Of a stretch of DNA of 29,147 bases, positions 17,102 through 24,540 are shown one piece after another. Under the pieces are notes generated by a model. It worked only from the letters and a program-made list of their open reading frames with translations, was not told where the DNA came from and ran no database searches. Source of the DNA: an uncultured Clostridia bacterium (GTDB lineage Bacteria; Bacillota; Clostridia; TANB77; CAG-508). The stretch is from positions 1-29,147 of the forward strand of contig CAKOTX010000013.1 in assembly GCA_934120315.1 (NCBI GenBank), read 5' to 3'. The position numbers were made by a program, and so were the translations under genes. Within the stretch, counting starts at the first letter, position 1. Every line of letters begins with the position of its first letter.

Positions 17102-17452
17102 ATGGCAAGAGTAAAATCAGCAATGACAACAAGAGCAAGACATAAAAAAGTATTAAAACAAGCAAAAGGATATTATGGTGCAAAACACTATAGATTTAGA
17201 AATGCTAATCAAGCAGTATTAAAATCTTTATCATATGCTTATGTTGGAAGAAAAGATAAAAAGAGCAATTTTAGAAAATTATGGATAGCAAGAATTAATG
17301 CAGCAGCAAGAATGAACGGATTAACATATAGCAAATTAATCTCTGGATTAAAGAAAGCTAATGTTACAATCAACAGAAAAATGTTAGCAGAAGTTGCTGT
17401 AAGTGATCCAAAAACATTTGCAGAAATCGCTGAAGTAGCAAAAAAAGCATAA
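17102..17452 (+). CDS. rplT: Ribosomal protein bL20
   Basis: The 116-residue protein begins ARVKSAMTTRARHKKVLKQAKGYYG and carries the family core RKLWIARINAAARMNGLTYSKLI. L20 is an early 50S assembly protein; when in excess it is known in Bacillus to bind the operon leader and end transcription before infC. GGGAGGG precedes the ATG. No clear terminator follows, so some transcription may reach the next gene. Confidence 0.97.
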   Translation: MARVKSAMTTRARHKKVLKQAKGYYGAKHYRFRNANQAVLKSLSYAYVGRKDKKSNFRKLWIARINAAARMNGLTYSKLISGLKKANVTINRKMLAEVAVSDPKTFAEIAEVAKKA

Positions 17453-17480
17453 ATAAAATATAAGAGAGGAGGTCTTTATT

Positions 17481-17498
17481 TTGAATAAATCAAAATAG
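17481..17498 (+). other. Possible TTG-started leader micro-ORF (5 codons)
   Basis: AGAGGAGGT (17465-17473) is ideally placed before TTG-AAT-AAA-TCA-AAA-TAG. A strong ribosome site with no real gene behind it may be a remnant or a leader peptide for the HAD gene at 17543. No attenuator hairpin is visible, so support is weak. Confidence 0.2.
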
Positions 17499-17542
17499 GG
17501 ACTTTTCTTATTATGCAAGAAAGATGAGAAGGATGGTATAAA

Positions 17543-18130
17543 ATGAACATAGGAATAGATATAGATGGAGTTTTAACAGATTTAGAAAGAGCAACAATAG
17601 ATTTTGGAACTAAAATGTGTATAGAACAAAACTGGCCAATAACGATGGATTTAAGCAAATATTGGGAGGTAGAAGCATTTGGTTGGACATCAGAACAAGC
17701 AGATAAGTTTTGGAATAAATATTTAGTAGAATATGTAACTCAGAGCCCAGCAAGGAGATTTGCAAAAGAAATAATAAGTAAATTAAGAGAAGAAGGAAAT
17801 AATATATATATTATAACAGCTAGAGATGAATCTGGAATGCCACCTGAATATTATGGAAAGATGCAAGAGTTAACGAGAGGATGGCTTGAAAAATATGAGA
17901 TAGAATATGATAAATTGATTTTTGCGAAAGATAGTGAAAAATTAGAAAAATGCCTTGAAAATAATGTGGATATAATGATAGAAGATAGCCCAAGAAATAT
18001 ACGAAATATTTCTTCAAAAGTAAAAGTAATCAAATTTGATTGTCAATATAATAAAGATGTTATAGGCTCTAATATTATTAATGCATATAGTTGGTATCAT
18101 ATTTATAGAATAATTAAAGAAAACAGTTAA
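17543..18130 (+). CDS. HAD-superfamily phosphatase, 5'(3')-deoxyribonucleotidase-like
   Basis: The 195-residue protein opens with IGIDIDGVLTD, the DxD nucleophile motif of HAD phosphatases (Asp6, Asp8), has the motif II threonine in IYIITARDE, and motif IV-type acidic residues in VDIMIEDSPRNI. Cap-region length and sequence fit the NT5C/YqfW-like group, which dephosphorylates deoxyribonucleotides; similar proteins are often annotated as putative nucleotidases. The exact substrate cannot be read from sequence. An AGAAGGATGG site precedes the ATG. It follows rplT by 90 bases with no terminator in between. Confidence 0.8.
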   Translation: MNIGIDIDGVLTDLERATIDFGTKMCIEQNWPITMDLSKYWEVEAFGWTSEQADKFWNKYLVEYVTQSPARRFAKEIISKLREEGNNIYIITARDESGMPPEYYGKMQELTRGWLEKYEIEYDKLIFAKDSEKLEKCLENNVDIMIEDSPRNIRNISSKVKVIKFDCQYNKDVIGSNIINAYSWYHIYRIIKENS

Positions 18131-18133
18131 AAA

Positions 18134-18182
18134 TGTAAAAATAACTGTAAAAAGAAAAATCTTTTTACAGTTATTCTTTTTT
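18134..18182. terminator. Bidirectional terminator between the HAD gene and spoVAE
   Basis: ATAACTGTAAAAAG pairs perfectly with CTTTTTACAGTTAT around a short A-rich loop (about 18151-18175), followed by CTTTTTTC. It overlaps the 3' end of the convergent spoVAE gene. Confidence 0.85.
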
Positions 18183-18557
18183 CATTTTAGGTTTAGAAAT
18201 TAATGAAGCGATATAACCAAAGAAAATAGCAGCAGCAATACCGCCAGCAGAAGCAGTGACACCACCAGTGAATGCTCCGATAATTCCAGTTTCTTTTACA
18301 GCTTTAATAGTCCCTTTAGCAAGATTATAACCAAAGCCAGTTAAAGGAACTGTTGCACCTGCACCAGCAAAGTCAACAAGATATTGATAAATTCCTAGAC
18401 CACCTAAAATAGTACCAGTAGTAACAAAAATTACTAGAATTCTTGCAGGAGTAAGTTTTGTTTTATCGATTAAAATCTGACCAATAACACAGATTAATCC
18501 ACCTGTAACAAAACATTTTAATAATCCAATCCATGAAATACTTTGTAACCAATCCAT
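18171..18557 (-). CDS. spoVAE: Stage V sporulation protein AE (SpoVAE)
   Basis: The 128-residue membrane protein matches SpoVAE: start WLQSISWIGLLKCFVTGGLICVIGQIL, the centre FAGAGATVPLTGFGYNLAKG and a Gly/Ala-rich last helix. The chosen start is ATG 18557, six bases after AGGAGGT; the GTG two codons earlier crowds that site. SpoVA proteins form the inner spore membrane channel that loads calcium-dipicolinate in sporulation and releases it in germination. This is the last gene of spoVAC-spoVAD-spoVAE, the core set; spoVAA, AB and AF are absent from this locus. It shares fold and the GAGxxVPxTGF motif with SpoVAC. Confidence 0.92.
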   Translation of the reverse strand: MDWLQSISWIGLLKCFVTGGLICVIGQILIDKTKLTPARILVIFVTTGTILGGLGIYQYLVDFAGAGATVPLTGFGYNLAKGTIKAVKETGIIGAFTGGVTASAGGIAAAIFFGYIASLISKPKMKKE

Positions 18558-18568
18558 AAACACACCTC

Positions 18569-19570
18569 CTACATTTCGATACTGATTGCATGAGCGATAC
18601 CAGGTATACTTTCTCCTTGTTGAGAAGAAGTAGAGTTAGTAAGCGCACCTGTTGCAATTAGTAGTAATCTTTTTATTTTTTTATCTTTTAATTGTTTAAA
18701 GAAATAACCTGAAAATACAGTAGCACAACATCCGCAGCCACTACCGCCAGAATGGGTATCTTGTTTTTCTTTATCAAATATTAAAACACCGCAGTCATTG
18801 TAATTTGATTTTATATTATAACCTTTATCCATAGCGAGTTCAGTTAAAATTTCTTTTCCGATATGACCTAAATCTCCAGTAATAATTGCATCATAATAAG
18901 ATGGAGCACGTCCAGTATCTTTAAAATGACAAATTAATGTATCAAGTGCAGCAGGTGCCATGGCAGCTCCCATATTATTTGCATCTTTAATTCCCATGTC
19001 AACTATTTTGCCAGAGGTGATATGAGTAATAAAAGGTCCAGAACCGGTTTGAGAGAGAATGGCAGAACCAGCACCAGTAACTGTCCACTGAGAAGTTGGT
19101 GGACGTTGATTACCTAATTCAAGAGGAAATCTAAATTGCTTTTCAGCACTACAAAAGTGACTAGAAGCGGCACAGATAACATGTTTTGCACAAGCTTCAG
19201 TTAAAATAGCACCTAAGCTAAGACCTTCTACGAAAGTAGAGCAGGCTCCAAAAATTCCTAAAAATGGTATGTTAAGTTCTCTAAGACCAAAACTAGAAGA
19301 AATGCACTGGTTCAACAAATCTCCAGCAAAGCAATATTCAATATCAGTAGAAGAAACTCCAGATTTAGAGATTGCCATATTAACAGTTTCTTTTATAATT
19401 TTACTTTCTGATTTTTCCCAAGTTTTCTCACCCCAAAATTCATCTTCTAAGCATTGATCAAAATATTTTGCAAGAGGACCATTTGCTTCTTTTGGGCCTA
19501 CAATTGAGGCAACTTCTGTAATAACAGGTGGGGTATCAAATTTTATAGTTTGTTTTCCTAATTTTTGCAT
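18569..19570 (-). CDS. spoVAD: Stage V sporulation protein AD (SpoVAD)
   Basis: The 333-residue protein is a thiolase-like SpoVAD: KLGKQTIKFDTPPVITEVASIVGPKEANGPL at the N-terminus, DDTFGE-equivalent DEFWGEKTWEKSE, CAGDLLNQC-type segment FAGDLLNQCISSSFG, FGACSTFVEGL and GSGCGCCATVFSGYF near the C-terminus. It has no membrane helix. In Bacillus SpoVAD sits on the inner spore membrane and binds dipicolinic acid directly. AGAAAGGA precedes the ATG. It lies 20 bases after spoVAC and about 11 before spoVAE, consistent with one forespore transcript. Confidence 0.95.
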   Translation of the reverse strand: MQKLGKQTIKFDTPPVITEVASIVGPKEANGPLAKYFDQCLEDEFWGEKTWEKSESKIIKETVNMAISKSGVSSTDIEYCFAGDLLNQCISSSFGLRELNIPFLGIFGACSTFVEGLSLGAILTEACAKHVICAASSHFCSAEKQFRFPLELGNQRPPTSQWTVTGAGSAILSQTGSGPFITHITSGKIVDMGIKDANNMGAAMAPAALDTLICHFKDTGRAPSYYDAIITGDLGHIGKEILTELAMDKGYNIKSNYNDCGVLIFDKEKQDTHSGGSGCGCCATVFSGYFFKQLKDKKIKRLLLIATGALTNSTSSQQGESIPGIAHAISIEM

Positions 19571-19590
19571 AATAAAAATCCTTTCTTTAA

Positions 19591-20055
19591 TTAAACTAAA
19601 GTAATTGATTGAGTGTTAAAAATTAAATATACAAGTCCAACAATTATAGAAGCTGAAATTCCAAAAACAAGTACAGGACCTGCAACAGTGAACATTTTTC
19701 CTCCAACACCCATAACATATCCTTCTGATTTATATTCCATAGCAGGAGAAACAATAGAATTTGCAAAACCTGTAATTGGAACTAAAGAACCAGCACCAGC
19801 AAATTTTCCTATTTTATTAAAAATGTTTAAACCAGTCAAAAATGCGCTAATTGCAATTAAAATAATTGAAACTACTGTACCAGAAAGTTCTTGTGAAAGA
19901 CCTTTATATTTACAAATGTCCATAATAATTTGTCCAATTGAACAAATAAGGCCTCCAACCCAAAAAGCATTAAAACAATTTTTTAAGATTGGAGAATTTG
20001 GTGATTTTTTATCTACGTAATCTTGATAATCTTTTTTTGAATCTAATGGTTTCAT
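19591..20055 (-). CDS. spoVAC: Stage V sporulation protein AC (SpoVAC)
   Basis: The 154-residue membrane protein has the SpoVAC signature: a hydrophilic N-terminus (KKDYQDYVDKKSPNSP), then FWVGGLICSIGQIIMD, a central GAGSLVPITGFANSIVSPAMEYKSEGYVMGVG and a last helix. The start is set at ATG 20055, seven bases after AAAGGAGG; an ATG twelve codons upstream (20091) has no site. SpoVAC alone is known to form a mechanosensitive-type channel in vitro. It is the first gene of the operon; a forespore-type promoter candidate lies about 25-55 bases upstream. Confidence 0.93.
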   Translation of the reverse strand: MKPLDSKKDYQDYVDKKSPNSPILKNCFNAFWVGGLICSIGQIIMDICKYKGLSQELSGTVVSIILIAISAFLTGLNIFNKIGKFAGAGSLVPITGFANSIVSPAMEYKSEGYVMGVGGKMFTVAGPVLVFGISASIIVGLVYLIFNTQSITLV

Positions 20056-20079
20056 AAAATAGCCTCCTTTTACTAATGT

Positions 20080-20109
20080 TAGTATCTCCAAATAAAAAGA
20101 TAATATTAC
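20080..20109 (-). promoter_or_regulatory. Possible forespore (SigG/SigF-type) promoter of spoVAC-AD-AE
   Basis: On the minus strand GTAATA (20109-20104), a 17-base spacer and GATACTA (20086-20080) approximate the SigG pattern (-35 G-N-A-T-R, -10 CATACTA-like). The spoVA operon is SigG-controlled in Bacillus, which supports the reading; the -35 match is imperfect. Confidence 0.4.
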
Positions 20110-20147
20110 AAAAATATTACAATTGAATTACATTTGTAAAAAAACTA

Positions 20148-20175
20148 TTGACTTTTTTATAAAAAATTATAAAAT
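20148..20175 (+). promoter_or_regulatory. Probable SigA-type promoter for the pilin-like gene
   Basis: TTGACT (20148-20153) is followed after 16 bases by TAAAAT (20170-20175), about 45 bases before the ATG at 20221. The -10 choice is uncertain in this A+T-rich stretch. Confidence 0.4.
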
Positions 20176-20220
20176 ATAAGAAAATAAAATGGTTAAATGT
20201 ATATTGAAAGGATGATTATT

Positions 20221-20388
20221 ATGAAAAATCAAAAAGGAGTAACAGTATTATCTTTAGTATTAGCAATAGTTATTTTATCAGCATTAATAGGTGTATCATT
20301 TGCAATGTTATTTGGTGGAACAGGAAAAGTTTCAGATGCAAGTCAACAAAATATAACAACAAATACAACTAATGAAGTAAGAGAATAA
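20221..20388 (+). CDS. 55-residue prepilin-like membrane peptide
   Basis: Start ATG 20221 has a well-spaced GAAAGGATG. The protein begins MKNQKG followed by VTVLSLVLAIVILSALIGVSF, the pattern of a type IV prepilin: short basic leader ending in Gly, then about 20 hydrophobic residues. The usual Glu at mature position 5 is replaced by Ser. After the helix only about 28 polar residues follow (GGTGKVSDASQQN...), far too few for a globular pilin head. It may be a minimal pseudopilin, an assembly initiator or a remnant. The next gene resembles a prepilin peptidase, which supports the pilin reading. Function is inferred. Confidence 0.6.
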   Translation: MKNQKGVTVLSLVLAIVILSALIGVSFAMLFGGTGKVSDASQQNITTNTTNEVRE

Positions 20389-20397
20389 ATAAAAACA

Positions 20398-20427
20398 ACA
20401 GGCATATACAGTATTGTATATGCCTGT
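20398..20427 (+). other. Intercistronic hairpin
   Basis: ACAGGCATATAC pairs perfectly over 12 bp with GTATATGCCTGT around a six-base loop, between the pilin-like gene and the peptidase-like gene. No T-run follows, so it is more likely an mRNA stabiliser or processing site that favours the small upstream gene than a full terminator. Confidence 0.65.
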
Positions 20428-20459
20428 AATGTATTAAACAAAAGAAAGGAAAAACAAAT

Positions 20460-21197
20460 ATGAATATATTATTTTATGCAGTGTTATTTTTGCTAGGAGT
20501 GTTTGTTGGCAAATTTTATAAATTGGCTATATACAGACTTCCTAGAAATATGGATGTGTTGAAAAAACATTATTTTGGAGATATGAATGAAGAAAACAAT
20601 TCAAAAGTTTTAGAAATATTATATTCAATTTTTATAGGAGCAATATTCATATTGATTGCATATATCTTAAAATTAGATGTATACAGTTTGAGTATTTCTT
20701 CTATTATTAGATATTTTATTACAATTTTATATTTTTCAACATTAATAATAATTGCTGGAATAGATAAAGAAAATATTAAAATAGAGAAAAAAGTATTATC
20801 TTTTGGTACAATTGTAGCTTTAATATATATGATATATATGTGTGTAATAAATAGTGCTGTAATATACAAATATGCTATATATTTGATGATACATATAATA
20901 TTGATGACATTAGATATGTTCTTGCTAAAGAAACGTGCCAAAGATAGTTATACAATAGATACATTAATTTTATTAAATATAATGTTGATGTGTTGGGATG
21001 TTAGAATACTTTTCTATACTGTATGGATAACGATATTAACAATATTAATAGATTTAATAATTTTGAAAATTAGACAGAAAAAGTCTGGAAATAAACAAAT
21101 AAAATTAAGTGAAGTTCCTATTGGATTTTTTCTTTGTGTTAGTAATATGGTGGCTATAGGAATTCAAATAATAATATCAAATTATATTCTAAAATAG
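20460..21197 (+). CDS. Degenerate A24 prepilin-peptidase-like membrane protein
   Basis: The 245-residue protein has about seven membrane helices. Residues 13-31 (GVFVGKFYKLAIYRLPRNM) resemble the PilD N-terminal motif G-x-x-x-GSFLNVVIYRLPR. Asp102 in IAGIDKENIKI sits where the first catalytic Asp of A24 peptidases lies. TIDTLILLNIML (Asp167) aligns in position with the GxGDVKLL segment but lacks its glycines. The end (LIILKIRQ...VPIGFFLCVSNMVAI) mirrors the PilD C-terminus (IPFGPFLALG). The zinc-binding Cys pairs and cytoplasmic methylase-type insert are missing. It is either a highly diverged peptidase for the adjacent mini-pilin or an inactive relative. AAGGAAAAACAAAT precedes the ATG. Confidence 0.55.
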   Translation: MNILFYAVLFLLGVFVGKFYKLAIYRLPRNMDVLKKHYFGDMNEENNSKVLEILYSIFIGAIFILIAYILKLDVYSLSISSIIRYFITILYFSTLIIIAGIDKENIKIEKKVLSFGTIVALIYMIYMCVINSAVIYKYAIYLMIHIILMTLDMFLLKKRAKDSYTIDTLILLNIMLMCWDVRILFYTVWITILTILIDLIILKIRQKKSGNKQIKLSEVPIGFFLCVSNMVAIGIQIIISNYILK

Positions 21198-21212
21198 TGA
21201 GAAGGTGAAAAA

Positions 21213-22112
21213 ATGAAAATAGGTGTTGACATAGGTGGAAGTCATATTGGCATAGGGGTAGTAAATGAAAAAGGCCAAATAATTGACAAAATAGAAACAT
21301 TTATAAAAGACAAGAGTAATATTGAAGAAAAAATTGAAAAATATTTAATAGAAAATGTTACTAAAATGTTACAAAAATATAGTATTAATCAGATTGGAAT
21401 TGCGGTTCCTGGAACTGTTTCAGATACTAAAATTATAAAAGCTGTTAATCTTGGAATAGAAGATTATGGTTTAGGCAAAATTTTGGAAGAAAAATTAAAA
21501 AGTGAAGGTTATACTGTAAAAGTAAAACTAAAAAATGATGGAAAATGTGCAGGTCTTGCAGAGCAAAAATATGGAGAACTACAAGGGTATGATAATAGTG
21601 TGTTTTTATGTATAGGTACAGGTGTAGGAAGTGCTGTTATATTTAATGGGAAACTATTAGAACCAAAAGACGTTCCAGGATTTGAATTTAGTCATACAAT
21701 AATTCAAAAAAATGGATTGGAGTGTAATTGCGGAAAAAGAGGATGTTTTGAAGTATATGCGAGTCTAAAAAGATTTAAAGAAAGAGTAAAAAAAGAATTC
21801 AATTTGGAATCTTTAGATGGAGAATGTATTAGAGATTTTATACGCAAAAATCCGGAAAATGTTACATTAAAATATATGATAAATAATTATATAGAAGATT
21901 TGAGTATAGGCATTTCTAATATTATTAATATATTTGAACCAGAAGCAATATGTATAGGTGGAAGTTTTGCAGAATATGAAGATATTTTGTATTATCCATT
22001 AAAAAATGCTTTGCTAAATGGAAATTTGCTATTCAATAAGAAATGTGATATAATAATAAAACTTGCGAAACACAAAAATGATGCAGGAATAATTGGAGCA
22101 ACACTTATATAA
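21213..22112 (+). CDS. ROK-family sugar kinase (glucokinase-like)
   Basis: The 299-residue protein has the ATP-binding start MKIGVDIGGSHIGIGVV, the catalytic Asp in LKNDGKCAGLAE, the phosphate loop LCIGTGVGSAVI and the ROK zinc motif CNCGKRGCFE, with the preceding His in FEFSHTI. ROK kinases phosphorylate glucose, fructose, N-acetylmannosamine or similar sugars. The usual E-x-G-H next to the substrate is E-F-S-H here, so glucose specificity is uncertain. There is no N-terminal helix-turn-helix, so it is an enzyme, not a ROK repressor. It begins 15 bases after the peptidase-like gene and ends 14 before mtaB, so these are probably co-transcribed. Confidence 0.85.
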   Translation: MKIGVDIGGSHIGIGVVNEKGQIIDKIETFIKDKSNIEEKIEKYLIENVTKMLQKYSINQIGIAVPGTVSDTKIIKAVNLGIEDYGLGKILEEKLKSEGYTVKVKLKNDGKCAGLAEQKYGELQGYDNSVFLCIGTGVGSAVIFNGKLLEPKDVPGFEFSHTIIQKNGLECNCGKRGCFEVYASLKRFKERVKKEFNLESLDGECIRDFIRKNPENVTLKYMINNYIEDLSIGISNIINIFEPEAICIGGSFAEYEDILYYPLKNALLNGNLLFNKKCDIIIKLAKHKNDAGIIGATLI

Positions 22113-22126
22113 AGAAGAGGTAGTAA

Positions 22127-23431
22127 ATGAAAAAGGTAAGTTTTTATACATTAGGATGCAAAGTTAATCAATATGAAACAAATGCAATGGCACAAAAATT
22201 TAAAGAAGCTGGATATGAAATAGTAGATGTAAATGATGATGTTTCTGATATTTGTGTAGTTAATACATGTACAGTAACAAATATGTCTGATAGAAAATCA
22301 AGACAGATATTAAGAAAAGTAAAAGAAAAAAATCAAGATGCAATAATTGCAGCTGTTGGATGTTATGCACAAGTAGCAAAAGATGATTTGCAAAAAATGC
22401 CTGAAATAGATATTGTATTAGGAAATGAAGAAAAAGCAAATATTGTGAAATATGTTGAAGAATTTATTTCTAATAAAGATAATAAAATAATAGAAATTGA
22501 AGACATAGCTTCTAAAAAAGAATTTGAAGATATGGGACAAATTACATATACCGAAAAAACAAGAGCAGTTATTAAGGTTCAAGATGGATGCAATCAATTT
22601 TGTTCTTATTGTATAATTCCATATGCAAGAGGAAGAGTAAGAAGTAGAAAAATGGATAGCATTATCCAAGAAATTACTCAAATTGCTCAAAAAGGTATAA
22701 AAGAAGTTGTAATAACAGGGATTCATGTAGCTTCATATGGAAGAGATTTTGAAAATGAAAATGGATTAATAGAATTGCTAGAAAAAATTAATGAAATTGA
22801 CGGAATACATAGAATAAGGCTTGGTTCTCTAGAACCTAAAATAATAACAGAAGAATTTATGCAAAGATTAATCAAACTAGAAAAGATGTGCCACCATTTT
22901 CATTTGTCTTTACAAAGTGGATGTGATGACACATTAAAGAGAATGAATAGAAAGTATAACACGGCGGAAATAAAAGAAATTGTTGAAAGATTAAGAAGAT
23001 ATTATGATGATGTTATTTTAACAACAGATATTATTGTAGGATTTCCAGGTGAAACTGAAGAAGAGTTTGAAAAGACATATGAATTTTTAAAAAAAATTAA
23101 ATTATACAAAATGCATGTATTTCAATATTCACCACGAAAAGGAACAAGAGCAGCAGTTATGCCAAATCAAGTTGATGGAAATGTAAAAGAAAAAAGAAGT
23201 AGAAAATTGATTGAATTATCTAATGAAAATCAAAAACGATATAATGAAAAGCTTGTAGGAAAAGAAGTTGAAGTTTTGTTTGAAGATCAGGTAGTTGAAG
23301 AAGACAAAAAATATTTTAAAGGACATACTCAAAATTATATTTTGGTTAAATATGAGACTGATGAAAATTTGGAAAACACATTGAAATCAGTAAAAATAAA
23401 AAGTGCAGATGTGGAACATGTTAATGCGTAA
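22127..23431 (+). CDS. mtaB: tRNA t6A37 methylthiotransferase MtaB
   Basis: The 434-residue protein has an N-terminal MTTase domain with three cluster cysteines (Cys11 in TLGCKVNQ, Cys48 in VNTCTVT, Cys79 in VGCYAQ), the radical-SAM motif CNQFCSYC (Cys155, 159, 162), the family phrases LGSLEP, HFHLSLQSGCD and FPGETEEEF, and a C-terminal TRAM-like domain. LGCKVNQYE at the start and YARGRVRSR distinguish MtaB (YqeV) from MiaB and RimO. It inserts a methylthio group into N6-threonylcarbamoyladenosine at position 37 of tRNAs reading ANN codons. AAGAGGTAGT precedes the ATG. Confidence 0.93.
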   Translation: MKKVSFYTLGCKVNQYETNAMAQKFKEAGYEIVDVNDDVSDICVVNTCTVTNMSDRKSRQILRKVKEKNQDAIIAAVGCYAQVAKDDLQKMPEIDIVLGNEEKANIVKYVEEFISNKDNKIIEIEDIASKKEFEDMGQITYTEKTRAVIKVQDGCNQFCSYCIIPYARGRVRSRKMDSIIQEITQIAQKGIKEVVITGIHVASYGRDFENENGLIELLEKINEIDGIHRIRLGSLEPKIITEEFMQRLIKLEKMCHHFHLSLQSGCDDTLKRMNRKYNTAEIKEIVERLRRYYDDVILTTDIIVGFPGETEEEFEKTYEFLKKIKLYKMHVFQYSPRKGTRAAVMPNQVDGNVKEKRSRKLIELSNENQKRYNEKLVGKEVEVLFEDQVVEEDKKYFKGHTQNYILVKYETDENLENTLKSVKIKSADVEHVNA

Positions 23432-23481
23432 AATGTAATATTCTTGTAACATAAATTTAATATAAATGTAAATTAAAAAAC

Positions 23482-23510
23482 TTGATAAATTTTGTAATTT
23501 ATTATATAAG
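23482..23510 (+). promoter_or_regulatory. SigA-type promoter for the 23551 gene
   Basis: TTGATA (23482-23487), a 17-base spacer and TATAAG (23505-23510) lie about 40 bases before the ATG. An overlapping TATAAT eight bases further would need a different -35. Confidence 0.55.
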
Positions 23511-23550
23511 TATAATGAAGTGAATATAAAAACACAAAGGAGGAATAATT

Positions 23551-23940
23551 ATGGCGAATATAGAAGATATAGAAGGGATTCCAGGAGTATTTGGAGGAGT
23601 AAAACTAGATACACCAGCAGATCAAGCAACTACAATTGGAGGAATAGGAACAGAGAATATAGAAAATAAGGCAACAGTTGATGGAGTGTTTGGAGGAATT
23701 CAATATAATGAACAACCAAATACAATAGCTAATGTTGGAACAAATTTACCAGCTAAACAAGGTACTTGGGATAAATTAAAATCAGTATTATTTTATGATT
23801 TTAATTTTAAACTTACACCACATCAACAAAAAATTGAAGATGAATTAAATGATTTTATTTTCGAAAAATTATCTTGGTCTAACTTTAAGAACTTTTTATT
23901 TAGAAATGCTTCTTTTGGAAAAAATAAAGATCAAGAATAA
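23551..23940 (+). CDS. Hypothetical protein with GVFGG repeats
   Basis: I do not recognise this 129-residue protein. The first half has two related units, IPGVFGGVKLDTPADQATTIGG and DGVFGGIQYNEQPNTIANVG, rich in Gly, Thr and Asn and probably extended or disordered. The second half is different: WDKLKSVLFYDFNFKLTPHQQKIEDELNDFIFEKLSW, an aromatic, helix-prone segment ending in a basic tail. There is no signal peptide or membrane helix. AAGGAGGAATAATT before the ATG and a dedicated promoter predict good expression. It could be a cytoplasmic or forespore accessory protein, but nothing in the neighbourhood assigns it. Confidence 0.7.
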   Translation: MANIEDIEGIPGVFGGVKLDTPADQATTIGGIGTENIENKATVDGVFGGIQYNEQPNTIANVGTNLPAKQGTWDKLKSVLFYDFNFKLTPHQQKIEDELNDFIFEKLSWSNFKNFLFRNASFGKNKDQE

Positions 23941-23963
23941 GTTTTTTAGTTGTTAAAAGAAAG

Positions 23964-24004
23964 GATAAAACATTCAAATTAGTAAAATAATATGAATGTT
24001 TTGT
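23964..24004 (+). terminator. Hairpin downstream of the 23551 gene
   Basis: GATAAAACATTCA (23964-23976) pairs with TGAATGTTTTGTC (23992-24004), with one T:G pair and a 15-base loop, followed by TTTT. It probably ends the transcript before the tRNA cluster. Confidence 0.6.
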
Positions 24005-24074
24005 CTTTTAAAAGGTTGATATTTAGCATGTTTGAAAAGAATTTTAAAAAATATGAAAAAATTTCAAAAATCTA

Positions 24075-24103
24075 TTGACAATTAAAATTAAATGAAGTAT
24101 ACT
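24075..24103 (+). promoter_or_regulatory. Strong promoter of the tRNA cluster
   Basis: A perfect TTGACA (24075-24080), a 17-base spacer and TATACT (24098-24103) lie 27 bases before the first tRNA. Confidence 0.85.
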
Positions 24104-24129
24104 ATATCTTGCGTTAAGCAATGGAATAT

Positions 24130-24206
24130 GCTCCCATAGCTCAGTTGGTCAGAGCAACCGGCTCATAACCGGTGGGTCCTAGGTTCAAGTCCTAGTGGGA
24201 GCACCA
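24130..24206 (+). tRNA. tRNA-Met (CAT), elongator type
   Basis: A 77-base cloverleaf begins GCTCCCA and closes with TGGGAGC plus A and encoded CCA. The D arm is AGCTCAGTTGGTCAGAGC, the anticodon stem is CCGG/CCGG around CTCATAA (CAT), and the T arm has GGTTCAAGTCC. The first acceptor pair is a normal G:C, unlike the initiator. A CAT anticodon could also be a TilS-modified isoleucine tRNA, but the acceptor and anticodon stems look like elongator Met, the substrate of TmcAL encoded at 3128-4366. Confidence 0.88.
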
Positions 24207-24233
24207 TTTTTATTACAGCAATGTAATAAATTT

Positions 24234-24536
24234 GGACAGGTGGCCGAGTGGCTAAAGGCGGCAGACTGTATGCTTTGCTTTATAAAAGCAGAAATTGCAG
24301 CTCATGCAAGAAATTGCATGATGAAAACTAGGCTAATTCGGGGAAGTCTTAACAGACTTATGTGCTGATGATAATCCCGAGCTAGAAAGAAATTTCGAGT
24401 GTAGAGACTTTATACCTGGCATCTGAAAAGATGAAGAGAAAGTCCAGACTACAAACCGTAAGGGTAGTGAAAACTATAGTGGTAAGAAATCTGTTCTCAT
24501 ATGAGTACGATGGTTCGAATCCATCCCTGTCCACCA
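24234..24536 (+). tRNA. tRNA-Tyr (GTA) split by a group I intron
   Basis: The exons are 24234-24269 and 24487-24536 (86 nt with encoded CCA). Joined, they give acceptor GGACAGG/CCTGTCC, D arm GGCCGAGTGGCTAAAGGC, anticodon stem GCAGA/TCTGT around loop CTGTAAA (anticodon GTA), a long type II variable arm (CTCATATGAG) and T arm GATGGTTCGAATCCATC. The GTA anticodon and long variable arm identify tyrosine. The intron lies inside the anticodon, between its second and third bases. It follows tRNA-Met by 27 bases in the same transcript and is followed by a terminator. Confidence 0.9.
24270..24486 (+). other. Group I self-splicing intron (217 nt, no ORF) in tRNA-Tyr
   Basis: The 5' exon ends in U (24269) and the intron ends in G (24486), as group I splicing requires. 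Visible helices: P1, exon CUGU (24266-24269) with GCAG (24288-24291), giving the U:G splice-site pair; P2, TCATGCAA/TTGCATGA with a GAAA loop (24302-24321); P4, TCGGG (24338-24342) with CCCGA (24376-24380); P5, AAGTCT/AGACTT (24344-24359); P7, GACTTT (24406-24411) with AAAGTC (24439-24444); P8, CATCT/AGATG with a GAAA loop (24420-24433); a P9-like hairpin CTAC/GTAG (24449-24466). It is small and encodes no homing endonuclease, so it probably depends on vertical inheritance. Exact subgroup not determined. Confidence 0.88.
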
Positions 24537-24540
24537 TATT

